From Bacteroidales bacterium (GTDB taxonomy: Bacteria > Bacteroidota > Bacteroidia > Bacteroidales > P3): a stretch of DNA of 27,284 bases. Numbering within the stretch: the stretch's first letter is position 1; each line of letters opens with the position of its first letter. The position numbers and the translations under genes were made by a program. The notes beneath the pieces are model-generated. The model was not told the origin of the DNA and did not search any database. It saw only the letters and a program-made list of their open reading frames with translations. The DNA is taken from positions 1-27,284 of the forward strand of contig JABUUQ010000001.1 of the NCBI GenBank assembly GCA_021443125.1. The letters are read 5' to 3'. Below, in pieces: positions 7,111 through 15,547 of this stretch.

Positions 7111-7386
7111 TTAGCTTTTTTTCAAGTATATAATCTGAATTCCTTCACTATTTTTATATGATTTTTTTATCTCTAAAGCTATATCTATATCCAAGTTAGA
7201 GTTTTCTTTTTTTAATATTCTCAATTTCTTAGAAAAGCTATTCTTTTTATTTATTCTCTCTAAATAATTCATAAGTTCCTGATAATCTACTGTATTATCT
7301 TTTAAAGAAATAACTCGTGATAAACTTTTAGAGTATATTCTTAAGTTAGCCAATAAAAATTTTTTATCATAAATAAATATAGCCAT
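7111..7386 (-). CDS. Hypothetical protein, 91 aa
   Basis: No family recognised. The product is small, basic and soluble, largely helical by composition (SFSKKLRILKKENSN, DIALEIKKSYKN). Its ATG overlaps the stop of the upstream beta-barrel gene by one base (TAATG), and topB begins 13 bases after its stop. It is therefore tightly embedded in the operon and probably translated by coupling. Confidence 0.6.
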   Translation of the reverse strand: MAIFIYDKKFLLANLRIYSKSLSRVISLKDNTVDYQELMNYLERINKKNSFSKKLRILKKENSNLDIDIALEIKKSYKNSEGIQIIYLKKS

Positions 7387-8330
7387 TAGAATTTATATTG
7401 AATTCCCGCTGTAATCATACTTTCAGTATTAGAAGTATTTAAAGATTTTCTACCTTGTAAAGAAACATAAGTTGTTATAATTTCAGCCACATCATAGCTT
7501 CCTTTTATTTCAATTGTTAAACTATCCTTAAAATCATCTTTCATTCTATCTTTATATATTCTTTCTTCCATAAATTCTCTTTCATATCCAGCTAACAATT
7601 CAATACTTACTTTGTGATCGTTTGCTACTTCAATTTCTTTTTTAGCTATTCCTTTAATTCCAGCCTTTACACTATCATTTGTTTTCTTTAGCTCTTTTTC
7701 TTTAGTCCTTAACTGTTTTCCCTCAATATCAATTCTATATCCTTTATAAAGCTCATTGTATATCTCTTCAATATGCTCATATCTAGTATGAACTCCCCAA
7801 TAAGTATTATCTCTTTTTTCATCATTTTTCTCTTTCTCATCTGCGGATCCAACATAAGCAATTGTTTGAAAATTTTTATTATCTTCTTTTTGACTATGAA
7901 ATAAGCTGAAATGATACCCCTTTCCATCATATTTAAGTCCAGCATATTTATTTTCAAAATCATTATAAGTAAATGCCATACCTATTCTATTTTCTTCATC
8001 TAAAGAAGTACCTAAAACTACAGATACATTCGGACTTTTTAAATCTCTTCCATTCAAATATCCAGCATTAATTTTAAAAAGATAATCAGTTTCTAGATTA
8101 TCGTTTTTCAAAGTTTCAAATAATATGTCATTATTATTTTGTAATAGTCTATAGATATTTTTTATATTATCAACTGGCGATTTTTCAGAATTTATATTCT
8201 TATAATTAAGTTCAACAGAAATTCCTGATACTCCTTTTTCTTTTTCAACTTCTGGAAGTCCTACCCCCAAATCATAAGCATAAATATTTAATGATGATAA
8301 AGCTGTTAATATAATAAAAGTTTTTTTCAT
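7386..8330 (-). CDS. Outer-membrane beta-barrel protein within the transfer region
   Basis: 314 aa with a signal peptide (MKKTFIILTALSSLNIYA, cleavage near residue 18). The mature part alternates charged and aromatic residues in strand-like blocks (NVSVVLGTSLDEENRIGMAFTYN, GYHFSLFHSQ, SIELLAGYE) and ends in AGIQYKF. The terminal Phe and the final strand pattern match outer-membrane barrels recognised by the BAM machinery, and resemble Fusobacterium autotransporter barrel ends. It lacks a long passenger domain. Position between the membrane-HTH gene and topB suggests a role in mating-cell contact, surface exclusion or envelope passage, but this is inference. Confidence 0.75.
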   Translation of the reverse strand: MKKTFIILTALSSLNIYAYDLGVGLPEVEKEKGVSGISVELNYKNINSEKSPVDNIKNIYRLLQNNNDILFETLKNDNLETDYLFKINAGYLNGRDLKSPNVSVVLGTSLDEENRIGMAFTYNDFENKYAGLKYDGKGYHFSLFHSQKEDNKNFQTIAYVGSADEKEKNDEKRDNTYWGVHTRYEHIEEIYNELYKGYRIDIEGKQLRTKEKELKKTNDSVKAGIKGIAKKEIEVANDHKVSIELLAGYEREFMEERIYKDRMKDDFKDSLTIEIKGSYDVAEIITTYVSLQGRKSLNTSNTESMITAGIQYKF

Positions 8331-8341
8331 AAATCTCTCCT

Positions 8342-8995
8342 TTAATCATAGTTTAATTCAGTCTTAACAAATAGTTTTTTAATTATTTTATCTAAATTTT
8401 CATTTTTTTTAATTAGTGTCTTAGCAGAATATCGTTTAGCTTCATGAATTCCGCATAAACGATATAAAATAATATAATCTGTATGCATTGCTTCTGCAAT
8501 TTGCTCCAAATTATAATAATTTAATTTAGAGATCATTGCATATTCCAAAGCTTGAATCTCTCCCTTGTCAATTTTCGCCTTTTCAGCCAGTTCTTGACAG
8601 TCCATTTTCATTTCTTCTCTTATTTTTTTAATAAAATTTCCTAATTTAACTCTGTTTGATTTTGGAATTATAAAAGTGTCATATAAAGAAATTTTATTTA
8701 AACAATATTTTTTATCTCTTTTACTCAAAGTTAAAAATTCTTTTAAAAAATCTTCTACTAAATATTCAGGAAAACATCTTTTTAAATACTTTATAGTAGA
8801 AAGTGGCATACCGTGCTGTTTTTCTTCCTTTTTTTCACGTATTTTTAATATTAAAAGTAAAAGTAAATAAAAAATACATATTGTAGCTCTAATAAAAGAA
8901 GATCCAAAACAAAATAAAGCAATCATACAACCTAAAAATAATAATAGCCCTATTAAATATAAAATTTTTTTTATTCCTACAAAATTTTCAAACAT
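8342..8995 (-). CDS. Membrane-anchored helix-turn-helix protein
   Basis: 217 aa. Two hydrophobic helices lie at residues about 11-31 and 34-52, followed by a charged linker and a cytoplasmic region. Residues about 115-182 read as an XRE-like HTH: LGNFIKKIREEMKMDCQELAEKAKI, DKGEIQALEYAM, NLEQIAEAMHTDYIILYRLCG. This layout suggests a DNA-binding protein held at the inner membrane. AGGAG lies five bases before the ATG, 11 bases separate its stop from the barrel gene, and two hairpins lie in its leader. It could link transfer-gene control or plasmid position to the envelope. Residues match the XRE pattern only moderately. Confidence 0.6.
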   Translation of the reverse strand: MFENFVGIKKILYLIGLLLFLGCMIALFCFGSSFIRATICIFYLLLLLILKIREKKEEKQHGMPLSTIKYLKRCFPEYLVEDFLKEFLTLSKRDKKYCLNKISLYDTFIIPKSNRVKLGNFIKKIREEMKMDCQELAEKAKIDKGEIQALEYAMISKLNYYNLEQIAEAMHTDYIILYRLCGIHEAKRYSAKTLIKKNENLDKIIKKLFVKTELNYD

Positions 8996-9013
8996 TTATA
9001 CTCCTTTTTAATT

Positions 9014-9095
9014 CTGGGGTGTATGCCCCAGACCCCCTATATTGCGTTTTCAGAAATTTCATATTTCTCTTTGAGAAACATAAAATTTCTAAAAA
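9014..9095 (-). promoter_or_regulatory. Two hairpins in the gap between traF and the membrane-HTH gene
   Basis: CTGGGG (9014-9019) pairs with CCCCAG (9026-9031), 18 bases before the ribosome-site region of the downstream gene. A second, long imperfect hairpin has 23-base arms (9047-9069 and 9073-9095). Neither is followed by a clean T tract on the leftward strand. They may stabilise the operon mRNA, attenuate transcription or process it between the trb block and the accessory block. Confidence 0.5.
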
Positions 9096-9201
9096 CACTC
9101 AAAAGGTATATTCCAAACTGCATAAAATCAAATTTAAATAGTTTCAATCCTCTTTCTAGTATAAAATATCCTTTTCCTATTAAATACGCTTAAAATCAAT
9201 T

Positions 9202-9696
9202 TTAGAAAGGATAAATTAATTTTGCTTTTTTCTGAATAATATTCAATGGAAGTGTTCCCCAATATCTCCCATCCCAGCTCTTTTCATGAGGTGCTAGAGG
9301 TAAAAATTCCCCTTTTTGTGGCTGTAATTTCTCTACTGTTAATTCAGGAAACTTATACCCCTCACTATCTGCCTTTTGTATTTTTCCATATAGAAATCCA
9401 TTAATATAAAGACTATCTTCTTTGATTTCCACCTTGTCATTTTCTAAAGCTCCTATTTCTTTTAACATTGCTTTACAAAATCTTGGAATATAATTTTTAA
9501 CTTTTGCTTGTGCTGGAACTTCAAAAAGAACTATATCCCCTTTATTTAACGTTTTATAATTTCTCATAAAGTAAATTCCTCTTGGTAAACTAGGAGTAAG
9601 ATTAATTGTAAAAAAATTACTTCCTAGTATTAAAAGACCACTAAAGATCCCAAGAATTAAAACTCTTCTTAAGAAAAGTTTATGTTTATTTTTCAT
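9202..9696 (-). CDS. traF: TraF-type S26 signal peptidase (pilin maturation)
   Basis: 164 aa. An N-terminal membrane helix (about 12-29) is followed by the S26 motif TPSLPRGIY with nucleophile Ser36. The general-base Lys is likely K79 in AMLKEIGALENDKV, and SWDGRYWGTLP is the usual box near the end. In RP4, TraF removes residues from TrbC and closes the circular pilin; a TrbC homologue is encoded at 20184-20507, so the same role is expected. AGGAGG lies within the end of trbL; the two genes overlap by 11 bases. It is the last core gene of the secretion operon. Confidence 0.92.
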   Translation of the reverse strand: MKNKHKLFLRRVLILGIFSGLLILGSNFFTINLTPSLPRGIYFMRNYKTLNKGDIVLFEVPAQAKVKNYIPRFCKAMLKEIGALENDKVEIKEDSLYINGFLYGKIQKADSEGYKFPELTVEKLQPQKGEFLPLAPHEKSWDGRYWGTLPLNIIQKKAKLIYPF

Positions 9697-10651
9697 TTGA
9701 TCCTCCTGTTGCCCCTATATATGCAGAAACAGTATTATTTCCACCAGAAGAACTTGAAAATCTATCTTTCATTCCTGAAAATCCCCCAGCCTTGCTATAT
9801 GAATCTTTTAATATTCCTCCTGCTTTATTAAATGCCATTGCTGTAAGTCCAGCCATTGCCACACTTGGAGCTCCTGAACTAACACTACTACCACTTATTA
9901 AAGCACTTGATATTGCGTTTACTCTCTTCAAAAGCATAAACAATATTAATAACTGAAATAAAACAGAAGTTAAAGCTATAAAATCAAAAGTTAGTGCTTC
10001 AATAAAAAGTTGATTCCATCTATCTTCTAAAAAATTTAAAACCATAATAAACATAATAATTTTAAAAGATTGAGCAAACAACCCTGATAGTGCTCTCATA
10101 GCAAAACTTTTTGTTTCAGAAAACATTCCAAATGGAAGTAAAAGAATTCCACAAACTGCCATTAAATAATACTCAACAACAACTAAAATTATTTCTAAAG
10201 ATAGCATTATTACAGCTGTTAGCATTCCTAGTATTACTAATCCTAAAATAACAGGAACGCTTTCTATTCCTATTTTATCTAAAACTACCATTCCTACTCC
10301 ACCACCTCCAACAAATGGAGCTAATACAATTAAAAAATCAAAAAAGAATTTAAAAGGACTTACTAATAAATCAATTGAAGTATTTCCAACAGCATAGTTT
10401 CCAAGTTGAATCGCTCCATTTATAAACCAATTCATCACAATAGTTTTATATTCTAATATAAGCCAGAAAAAGAAACTATATCTTAGCATTTTAGCAACTA
10501 AAGTTTTAAAAGCGTCAACTTCTCCCCACATAAAAGTGTAGACAATATCAATAACAGCTAACATTGCCCCCATACTAAGAGCAAAAGGCTGAAAATACTT
10601 TAATGCTTTGGTTAAGAAATCTATAATGTCTTTTAAAATTTCATTAGTCAA
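9686..10651 (-). CDS. trbL: TrbL/VirB6 inner-membrane channel protein
   Basis: 321 aa with about six to seven hydrophobic helices between residues 20 and 245 (including a Gly-rich loop FVGGGGVG) and a Gly/Ser-rich, low-complexity C-terminal tail, as in TrbL/VirB6 proteins. These form the inner-membrane part of the translocation path. The start is TTG: it directly follows the trbJ stop, has GGGGGGA six bases upstream, and the next in-frame Met is at about residue 27, inside the first helix. Confidence 0.9.
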   Translation of the reverse strand: MTNEILKDIIDFLTKALKYFQPFALSMGAMLAVIDIVYTFMWGEVDAFKTLVAKMLRYSFFFWLILEYKTIVMNWFINGAIQLGNYAVGNTSIDLLVSPFKFFFDFLIVLAPFVGGGGVGMVVLDKIGIESVPVILGLVILGMLTAVIMLSLEIILVVVEYYLMAVCGILLLPFGMFSETKSFAMRALSGLFAQSFKIIMFIMVLNFLEDRWNQLFIEALTFDFIALTSVLFQLLILFMLLKRVNAISSALISGSSVSSGAPSVAMAGLTAMAFNKAGGILKDSYSKAGGFSGMKDRFSSSSGGNNTVSAYIGATGGSNEK

Positions 10652-11464
10652 CTATATTCCCCCCCAACTAGCATTTATTTTTTTCTTTGCTTCTTTTTGC
10701 TTAATTAGTGCTTTTTCAAAACGATCATCAAATTCCAAACGATAAGCCTTTAATGCTTCATCTGCACTTGCATCAGTTACAGCTTTTTCTTGTCTTATTT
10801 CTTCACTAACTGCACTTGCCACAACCACAGATTTTCCAAGTATATTTTTTATTTCAACAAGACTTGTTGCCATCTGTCCCAAAATATGATTTGCTACTGT
10901 TAAAGCTTCTAAAGCTCCCTCTGTTGTAGAAGCTTTTTCTATTAATATCTCTAAATTTCTTTTATCATTTAGTGTAGGGTTATAACTAGCTTCATTCATA
11001 GCGTCAAAAATTACATTTCGAGTTTCTTTTCTAACTCTTTCTATTTCTTTTTTATTAGCTTCAATTCCCTCATCTAGTCCTATTTTATAAACATCACTTA
11101 TTTGATCCGAAGTTCTATACAAAATTCCAAAATCCTTTAAAAAATCCTCTGTTTTAAAAAAAACTGATTTTGTTTGAGCGTCAAAATCTATAATTCTCTC
11201 AAGTCCTCTTTTTATAAATGTTATATTTCCAGAACTTAAGTCTTTTCCTATTTGCTGTAAGTTTTTAGCCTCATTGGCTAACTGCTGATATTGATTTTTT
11301 AATTGTTCTATCTGATTCTTAGTTTGTTCAACTTGTTCGATTGTTTGCTTTACTGCTTCTATTTTGGCTAAAATATTTGTTTCATGATTTTTAGGATCAT
11401 AAACTATTCTTGCTGAATATGTATATGTAGTTAAAATCAATAAAAATATTAATATCTTTTTCAT
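10652..11464 (-). CDS. trbJ: TrbJ/VirB5-like pilus-tip or periplasmic protein
   Basis: 270 aa with a signal peptide (MKKILIFLLILTTYTYSA). Residues about 33-75 form a Gln-rich coiled coil (IEQVEQTKNQIEQLKNQYQQL), typical of TrbJ/VirB5 proteins, which contribute to the pilus and to recipient contact. It starts in an ATGA overlap with the trbE stop. The last codons serve as the ribosome site of trbL. Confidence 0.88.
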   Translation of the reverse strand: MKKILIFLLILTTYTYSARIVYDPKNHETNILAKIEAVKQTIEQVEQTKNQIEQLKNQYQQLANEAKNLQQIGKDLSSGNITFIKRGLERIIDFDAQTKSVFFKTEDFLKDFGILYRTSDQISDVYKIGLDEGIEANKKEIERVRKETRNVIFDAMNEASYNPTLNDKRNLEILIEKASTTEGALEALTVANHILGQMATSLVEIKNILGKSVVVASAVSEEIRQEKAVTDASADEALKAYRLEFDDRFEKALIKQKEAKKKINASWGGI

Positions 11465-13848
11465 TTCAAAACCTCCTCTATATTACCTTTAATATCTTTG
11501 TATTTGAGCCATTCTTTACAAAATTCATCTGCTGATTCCACTTTTTCTGAAAGTTTAAGAGCTTCGCTTTGACTTTCTAAGTCCGTTGAAGCTATAAAAG
11601 CTATTTCAATTTTTCCTAAACTCAAATCAAATAACCTTGATCCTTTATTTGATTTAAAATAATAATCTTTTCTTTCTGTTGCGTCTGTAATTATATTGAG
11701 TTCCTTTGTATTAAGTCCAAATTCTCTATATAAATCTGCGTCTTGGTTATTTGCTTTTTTATTTGCCAAGAAAATTTTTGTTTCACAAGCATTTAAAATT
11801 GTATCTTTTAAGACAGATTTTGTTATATCAGAAAGTTCTTGTGTTGCAAAAATAACTCCTGCTTTTTTCTTCCTGAATGTTTTTAACCAGTCTTTTATTT
11901 TTTCTCTAAATGCTTCATTTGCAAGAAATAACCAACATTCATCAAGTAAAACAATTACAGGGTGTATTCCATCAAGTGTTTTATAAATTTTACGGAATAA
12001 ATACGAAAGTAATGGACCAATAGCTTGTCTATTATCAATTACTTTCGCCATTTCAAAAACAACCCAATCTGAAATATCTAAATCATCATTATTAGAATCA
12101 AAATATCTTCCAAGAGCTCCCCCCTTTGTATAATTGTTTAAAGCGTCTTTTACTTGTTGTAAGTTACAATAAGAAACAAAAGCCGTCATTGTCCTAACAT
12201 CAATTGGATCTTTTGCTAATAATGTCAATGTTTCCCAAACTACTTTTTTTATATTAGCGTCTAATACAATGTTTTCTTGTTCTAAAATATCTAAAATAAA
12301 TTGATTCGCCCATTCCAACTCTTGAAGTTCATCAATATTACGTAAAGGCTGAAAAGATAATTTATCTTCCCCAATATCATAGAATTTTCCTCCAACTGCT
12401 TTTGTTAAAACAAGTGAAGATCTATCTTTATCAAAAATAAATGTCTTTGAATTTTTATATTTCCGCCAATTAAAAGCTATATCCCCTAAAAGCACAGACT
12501 TTCCAGCCCCTGTTCTTCCCAAAATCAAAGTATGGGCTACTCCACTATCTCCATGTAAATTTATTCTAAATGGAGTTGATCCTGTTGTTTGAGTATAGAT
12601 AAGTGGAGGCTCATTTAAATATTTATTCCAACTTTCCCCAGCCCATGGCTCTGAAAATGGCATTAAATGACTTAAAGTCAAGGAATTTAAAATTGACACA
12701 TCTCTTAAATTATGGTATATATCCCCCGGTATACTACCTAAAAAAGCATGAACAGCATTATAGCTTTCATCAATTGTTATAAATCCTAAATTTTGGATAA
12801 CCTTTGTCACAACTTCTACTTTTCTTTCAATTTCATTTATATCTTTATCTCTTAAAACTATTAAGTTTATATAAAAACCTTGTGACACATAATCCCCTTG
12901 TGTTAATATTTCCTGATCCTTTACTTCCCCAGCTTTTAATAAAGCGTCCTCATTCTGATTAGTAGGCTCTCTTTGTGTTATTTCTTTTTGGATCATTTGC
13001 CATAAAGAAAATCTTCCTGAAAACCATTTTTTCCATTTTGAATTCAATATCTCTAAAGCTTCTAATTTATCAAGAGCTTTAAATCTAGTATGCCATCTAT
13101 ACTCTATATCTAATTTATTTAACTTATCAAAAAAACAAGGATATGTTACATGAGGAAATCCTAAAATAGATATACACCTAACATATTCATCATCTAACTT
13201 AGGTTTTAAACCTCCTACAAATAAACTATCACATAAATAATTTGATAAAAAAATTGGAGTTTTAGGCAAAATTACTTTTTGTTTTTTTACACTTACACAA
13301 TCATGTAAAAAAGTTAATGTTTCTTCCTCTGTTAGCTCTTCAACAGCTAAAAATACACTTTTTAATAACCCTTTTATATGTTTAAATTCTTTCAAAAAGA
13401 TTTCAACATAATTTTTTTCATATGCTTGAAAATCTGAATCTATCATCATTTTTTCTACTTTTTTAACTTGATCTGTAGGTACTGTATAAGTTATTGTTAA
13501 AAATGTCTTTGTTTCGTAATGATCCCCCTTGTTAAAAAAAGCCTCTCTCTCTTTGTCTATCATCTGCCCTAAAAGATCAGGAAAGTTTCCTGTTTGGTAT
13601 TTTTGACACTTCATTCTAATAGAATCTATATGTAGAACATATCCACCTTCAAGTCTTTTTAAAACATTATTTAATTTTGTTGTATGTACTTTCATTTCTT
13701 CGTCTGTACAATTTTCTAAGTCATAACCCCTGATTTCCAGCGTTTTTTGAAGAGTTCCATTTTTATTTAAAATTAGTCCTTCTTTAAGCATAAGAAACCA
13801 AGGTATATATGTAGAAAGTTTTTTATTAAAATCTCCGTATTCTCTCAC
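11461..13848 (-). CDS. trbE: TrbE/VirB4 ATPase
   Basis: 795 aa, the usual length for the family. An N-terminal CagE/TrbE/VirB-type domain occupies about 1-400. Walker A is GRTGAGKS (444-451), and Walker B is VIVLLDECW (about 645). It powers pilus assembly and substrate transport at the inner membrane. The start is GTG, preceded by AGAGGTG, and the first residues are MREYGDF. It overlaps trbJ by four bases (ATGA) and follows trbD by 10 bases, so it is translationally linked to both. Confidence 0.95.
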   Translation of the reverse strand: MREYGDFNKKLSTYIPWFLMLKEGLILNKNGTLQKTLEIRGYDLENCTDEEMKVHTTKLNNVLKRLEGGYVLHIDSIRMKCQKYQTGNFPDLLGQMIDKEREAFFNKGDHYETKTFLTITYTVPTDQVKKVEKMMIDSDFQAYEKNYVEIFLKEFKHIKGLLKSVFLAVEELTEEETLTFLHDCVSVKKQKVILPKTPIFLSNYLCDSLFVGGLKPKLDDEYVRCISILGFPHVTYPCFFDKLNKLDIEYRWHTRFKALDKLEALEILNSKWKKWFSGRFSLWQMIQKEITQREPTNQNEDALLKAGEVKDQEILTQGDYVSQGFYINLIVLRDKDINEIERKVEVVTKVIQNLGFITIDESYNAVHAFLGSIPGDIYHNLRDVSILNSLTLSHLMPFSEPWAGESWNKYLNEPPLIYTQTTGSTPFRINLHGDSGVAHTLILGRTGAGKSVLLGDIAFNWRKYKNSKTFIFDKDRSSLVLTKAVGGKFYDIGEDKLSFQPLRNIDELQELEWANQFILDILEQENIVLDANIKKVVWETLTLLAKDPIDVRTMTAFVSYCNLQQVKDALNNYTKGGALGRYFDSNNDDLDISDWVVFEMAKVIDNRQAIGPLLSYLFRKIYKTLDGIHPVIVLLDECWLFLANEAFREKIKDWLKTFRKKKAGVIFATQELSDITKSVLKDTILNACETKIFLANKKANNQDADLYREFGLNTKELNIITDATERKDYYFKSNKGSRLFDLSLGKIEIAFIASTDLESQSEALKLSEKVESADEFCKEWLKYKDIKGNIEEVLK

Positions 13849-13858
13849 ATTACACCTC

Positions 13859-14113
13859 TTATTCTGGATAAAAATATTTTCTTTGTTTTAAATAACATTT
13901 TAGAATTATTTTTATAATTAATGGATCTTTTTTACATACCTTTCTAAGTACGAGGTATAGTATAATAAATATTGGCAAGGTAAAAAATGCTCTATAAATT
14001 ACTAAAAATAAGAAAGTCAATGAAACTAATATAATAAATGCTTCTCTTGGAATTCCTGCTATTGTAGGATATACCGTCAAAGCTCTACAAACAGGTACTT
14101 GATATCCTTCCAT
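13859..14113 (-). CDS. trbD: TrbD/VirB3 inner-membrane protein
   Basis: 84 aa. VPVCRALTVYPTIAGIPREAFI is the typical VirB3/TrbD N-terminus (hits on 'R-P-G-IP' style motif), followed by two hydrophobic helices (about 25-62) and a Lys-rich C-terminus. Small partner of the VirB4 ATPase. AAGGAGG precedes the ATG. It lies directly before trbE, the normal order. Confidence 0.9.
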   Translation of the reverse strand: MEGYQVPVCRALTVYPTIAGIPREAFIILVSLTFLFLVIYRAFFTLPIFIILYLVLRKVCKKDPLIIKIILKCYLKQRKYFYPE

Positions 14114-14126
14114 TTTTACCTCCTTC

Positions 14127-14285
14127 TTAAAGTTTCCATATAATAATGATTAAACCAAGTAAAAGATTGCTAATACATATATGTAAAGCCTTAGCCTCTG
14201 ATGGAGTATTAAGAAATTTAAATAAAAATATATTAAAAATAAGAAATATACTTATAGTTATTAATGGCTCCCATTTCTTTTTCAC
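14127..14285 (-). CDS. Small two-helix membrane protein, 52 aa, GTG start
   Basis: A frame starting GTG, with AGGAAG upstream, gives MKKKWEPLITISIFL... with helices at about 8-25 and 37-51 and a short polar loop (NTPSEAKAL). It lies between trbB and trbD, where RP4 has the TrbC pilin, but it is too short and lacks a signal-peptide cleavage site; the true TrbC is at 20184-20507. A tandem TGTAWTACA element and a TATAAT box lie just upstream. It resembles the 50-aa membrane protein at 26348-26500 in size and regulation. Unknown function. Confidence 0.5.
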   Translation of the reverse strand: MKKKWEPLITISIFLIFNIFLFKFLNTPSEAKALHICISNLLLGLIIIIWKL

Positions 14286-14305
14286 TTTTACTCTTCCTTT
14301 CTGAA

Positions 14306-14336
14306 AAATTATAATTGTATTACAAGTTGTAATACA
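14306..14336 (-). promoter_or_regulatory. Tandem TGTAWTACA element copy 2 with internal promoter-like -10
   Basis: TGTATTACA-AGT-TGTAATACA at 14316-14336, in the gap between trbB and the 52-aa gene. Read leftward, TATAAT follows about two bases after the element, so the element would cover the -35 to spacer region, the position of a repressor. This may let trbD-trbE-trbJ-trbL-traF be transcribed separately. Confidence 0.65.
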
Positions 14337-14344
14337 CTATATTC

Positions 14345-15280
14345 TCATTTTTTTATATCATCTAAAATATAATTATTATTTTCATCAAGTCCTTTCATTC
14401 TCTTTATTTCAACTATTTTTCTTTTGTTGCCAATTTTTTCTAATACTATAATTAAATTTATATTATCAGCTATCAATTCTTTTTGAGGATTTAAAGACTC
14501 TCTTAAGATATATTGTTCCAACTGTCTAAGACCTTTTAAAGCGGTATGAGAATGTATCGTACAAACTCCACCCCCATGTCCTGAATTCCACCCAGTTAAT
14601 AAGTATAAAGCTTCTTTTCCTCTTACCTCCCCAACTACCAATCTTTCAGGAGTTCTTCTTAAAGAATGTTCTATAACTTTTACCATTGGAAAAGTTGGAG
14701 AAGTCAATAATCTAAGAGTATTTTGTGACTTGCATTGTATTTCTTTAGTATCCTCTGCTATCAATAATCTTTCTTTTGTTGCTTCTATTTCAGCTATACA
14801 AGCATTTGCAAATGTAGTTTTTCCGCTTCCTGTCGCCCCAATTATAAGAATATTTTCTTTATTTCTAATTGACTCACAAATAATCTCTTTTTCTTCTTTT
14901 GAAATATTTCCTTGTTTAATATAATCATCTAAAGAAAATATTAAAATAGAATGTTTTCTTAAATTAAATGAGGGAGGACTAACTGGATTTATTGAAGCAG
15001 AAAAACGGCTACCATCTGGAAAAGTCGTTTCTAAAGTAGGAGCTATCTCATTAACTATTATTCCTTCATAATCTGCTACAAGCCTAATTATTGATAAAGT
15101 TTTTTCCTCTTCCATCTTTTTTTCGGTATCTATCCACCCTTTAGAGAAAGTACAGATAGAAACCATTTGATTGTCATTTACTGCTATTTCATTTACATCT
15201 TTATCTTCTATAAATCCTATAAGCTCTTTTCCTAAATTAAGTTTAATTAGCTTTAGTTTCTCTTCCTTCTGTTCGTTCAT
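14345..15280 (-). CDS. trbB: TrbB/VirB11 secretion ATPase
   Basis: About 311 aa from the ATG at 15280, which lies six bases after GGAGG; a TTG and an ATG just upstream are less well placed. Walker A is GATGSGKTT (about 148-156), followed by the Asp box (LLIAEDTKEIQ) and the family motif VVGEVRGKEALYLLTGWNSGHGGGVCTIHSHTA (signature GEVRG...GH.G...T.H). This cytoplasmic hexameric ATPase drives pilus biogenesis. It overlaps the preceding 100-aa gene by about 38 bases, suggesting coupled translation. In RP4 trbB is first in its operon; here it lies after traG. Confidence 0.95.
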   Translation of the reverse strand: MNEQKEEKLKLIKLNLGKELIGFIEDKDVNEIAVNDNQMVSICTFSKGWIDTEKKMEEEKTLSIIRLVADYEGIIVNEIAPTLETTFPDGSRFSASINPVSPPSFNLRKHSILIFSLDDYIKQGNISKEEKEIICESIRNKENILIIGATGSGKTTFANACIAEIEATKERLLIAEDTKEIQCKSQNTLRLLTSPTFPMVKVIEHSLRRTPERLVVGEVRGKEALYLLTGWNSGHGGGVCTIHSHTALKGLRQLEQYILRESLNPQKELIADNINLIIVLEKIGNKRKIVEIKRMKGLDENNNYILDDIKK

Positions 15281-15545
15281 CATCAACCTCCTCTTTCTCT
15301 TTTATTCCTTGATTGATGATTGGGATAATTTCTTTTAATTTTCCATTTATTTTATCTTTAAATTCTCTCTTTCTCCCATTTGTATTTAGAATCTCATAAA
15401 TATTCTCATCTTCCAATAAATCATTAAAAACAACTGCAAGAACTCTTTTCTTTTTTTCCTCCCATTCTTTATCTACTTTTTCTAGCTGTTCTAAAAATTT
15501 TTTTCTTTTCTCTGCTAGAGAAATTTTTTTTCTTTTTTCATTCAT
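15243..15545 (-). CDS. Hypothetical charged protein, 100 aa, between traG and trbB
   Basis: No family recognised. Residues 1-40 are very rich in Lys and Glu (KRKKFLEQLEKVDKEWEEKKKR), a likely coiled coil. A short hydrophobic stretch (VLAVVFNDLLEDENIYEIL) follows, with a charged tail. The pattern recalls small relaxosome or coupling accessory proteins (TraC/TraD/MobC-like), but this is only a resemblance. AAGGAG lies before its ATG, two bases separate it from the traG stop, and it overlaps trbB. Confidence 0.55.
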   Translation of the reverse strand: MNEKRKKISLAEKRKKFLEQLEKVDKEWEEKKKRVLAVVFNDLLEDENIYEILNTNGRKREFKDKINGKLKEIIPIINQGIKEKEEVDDERTEGRETKAN

Positions 15546-15547
15546 TT

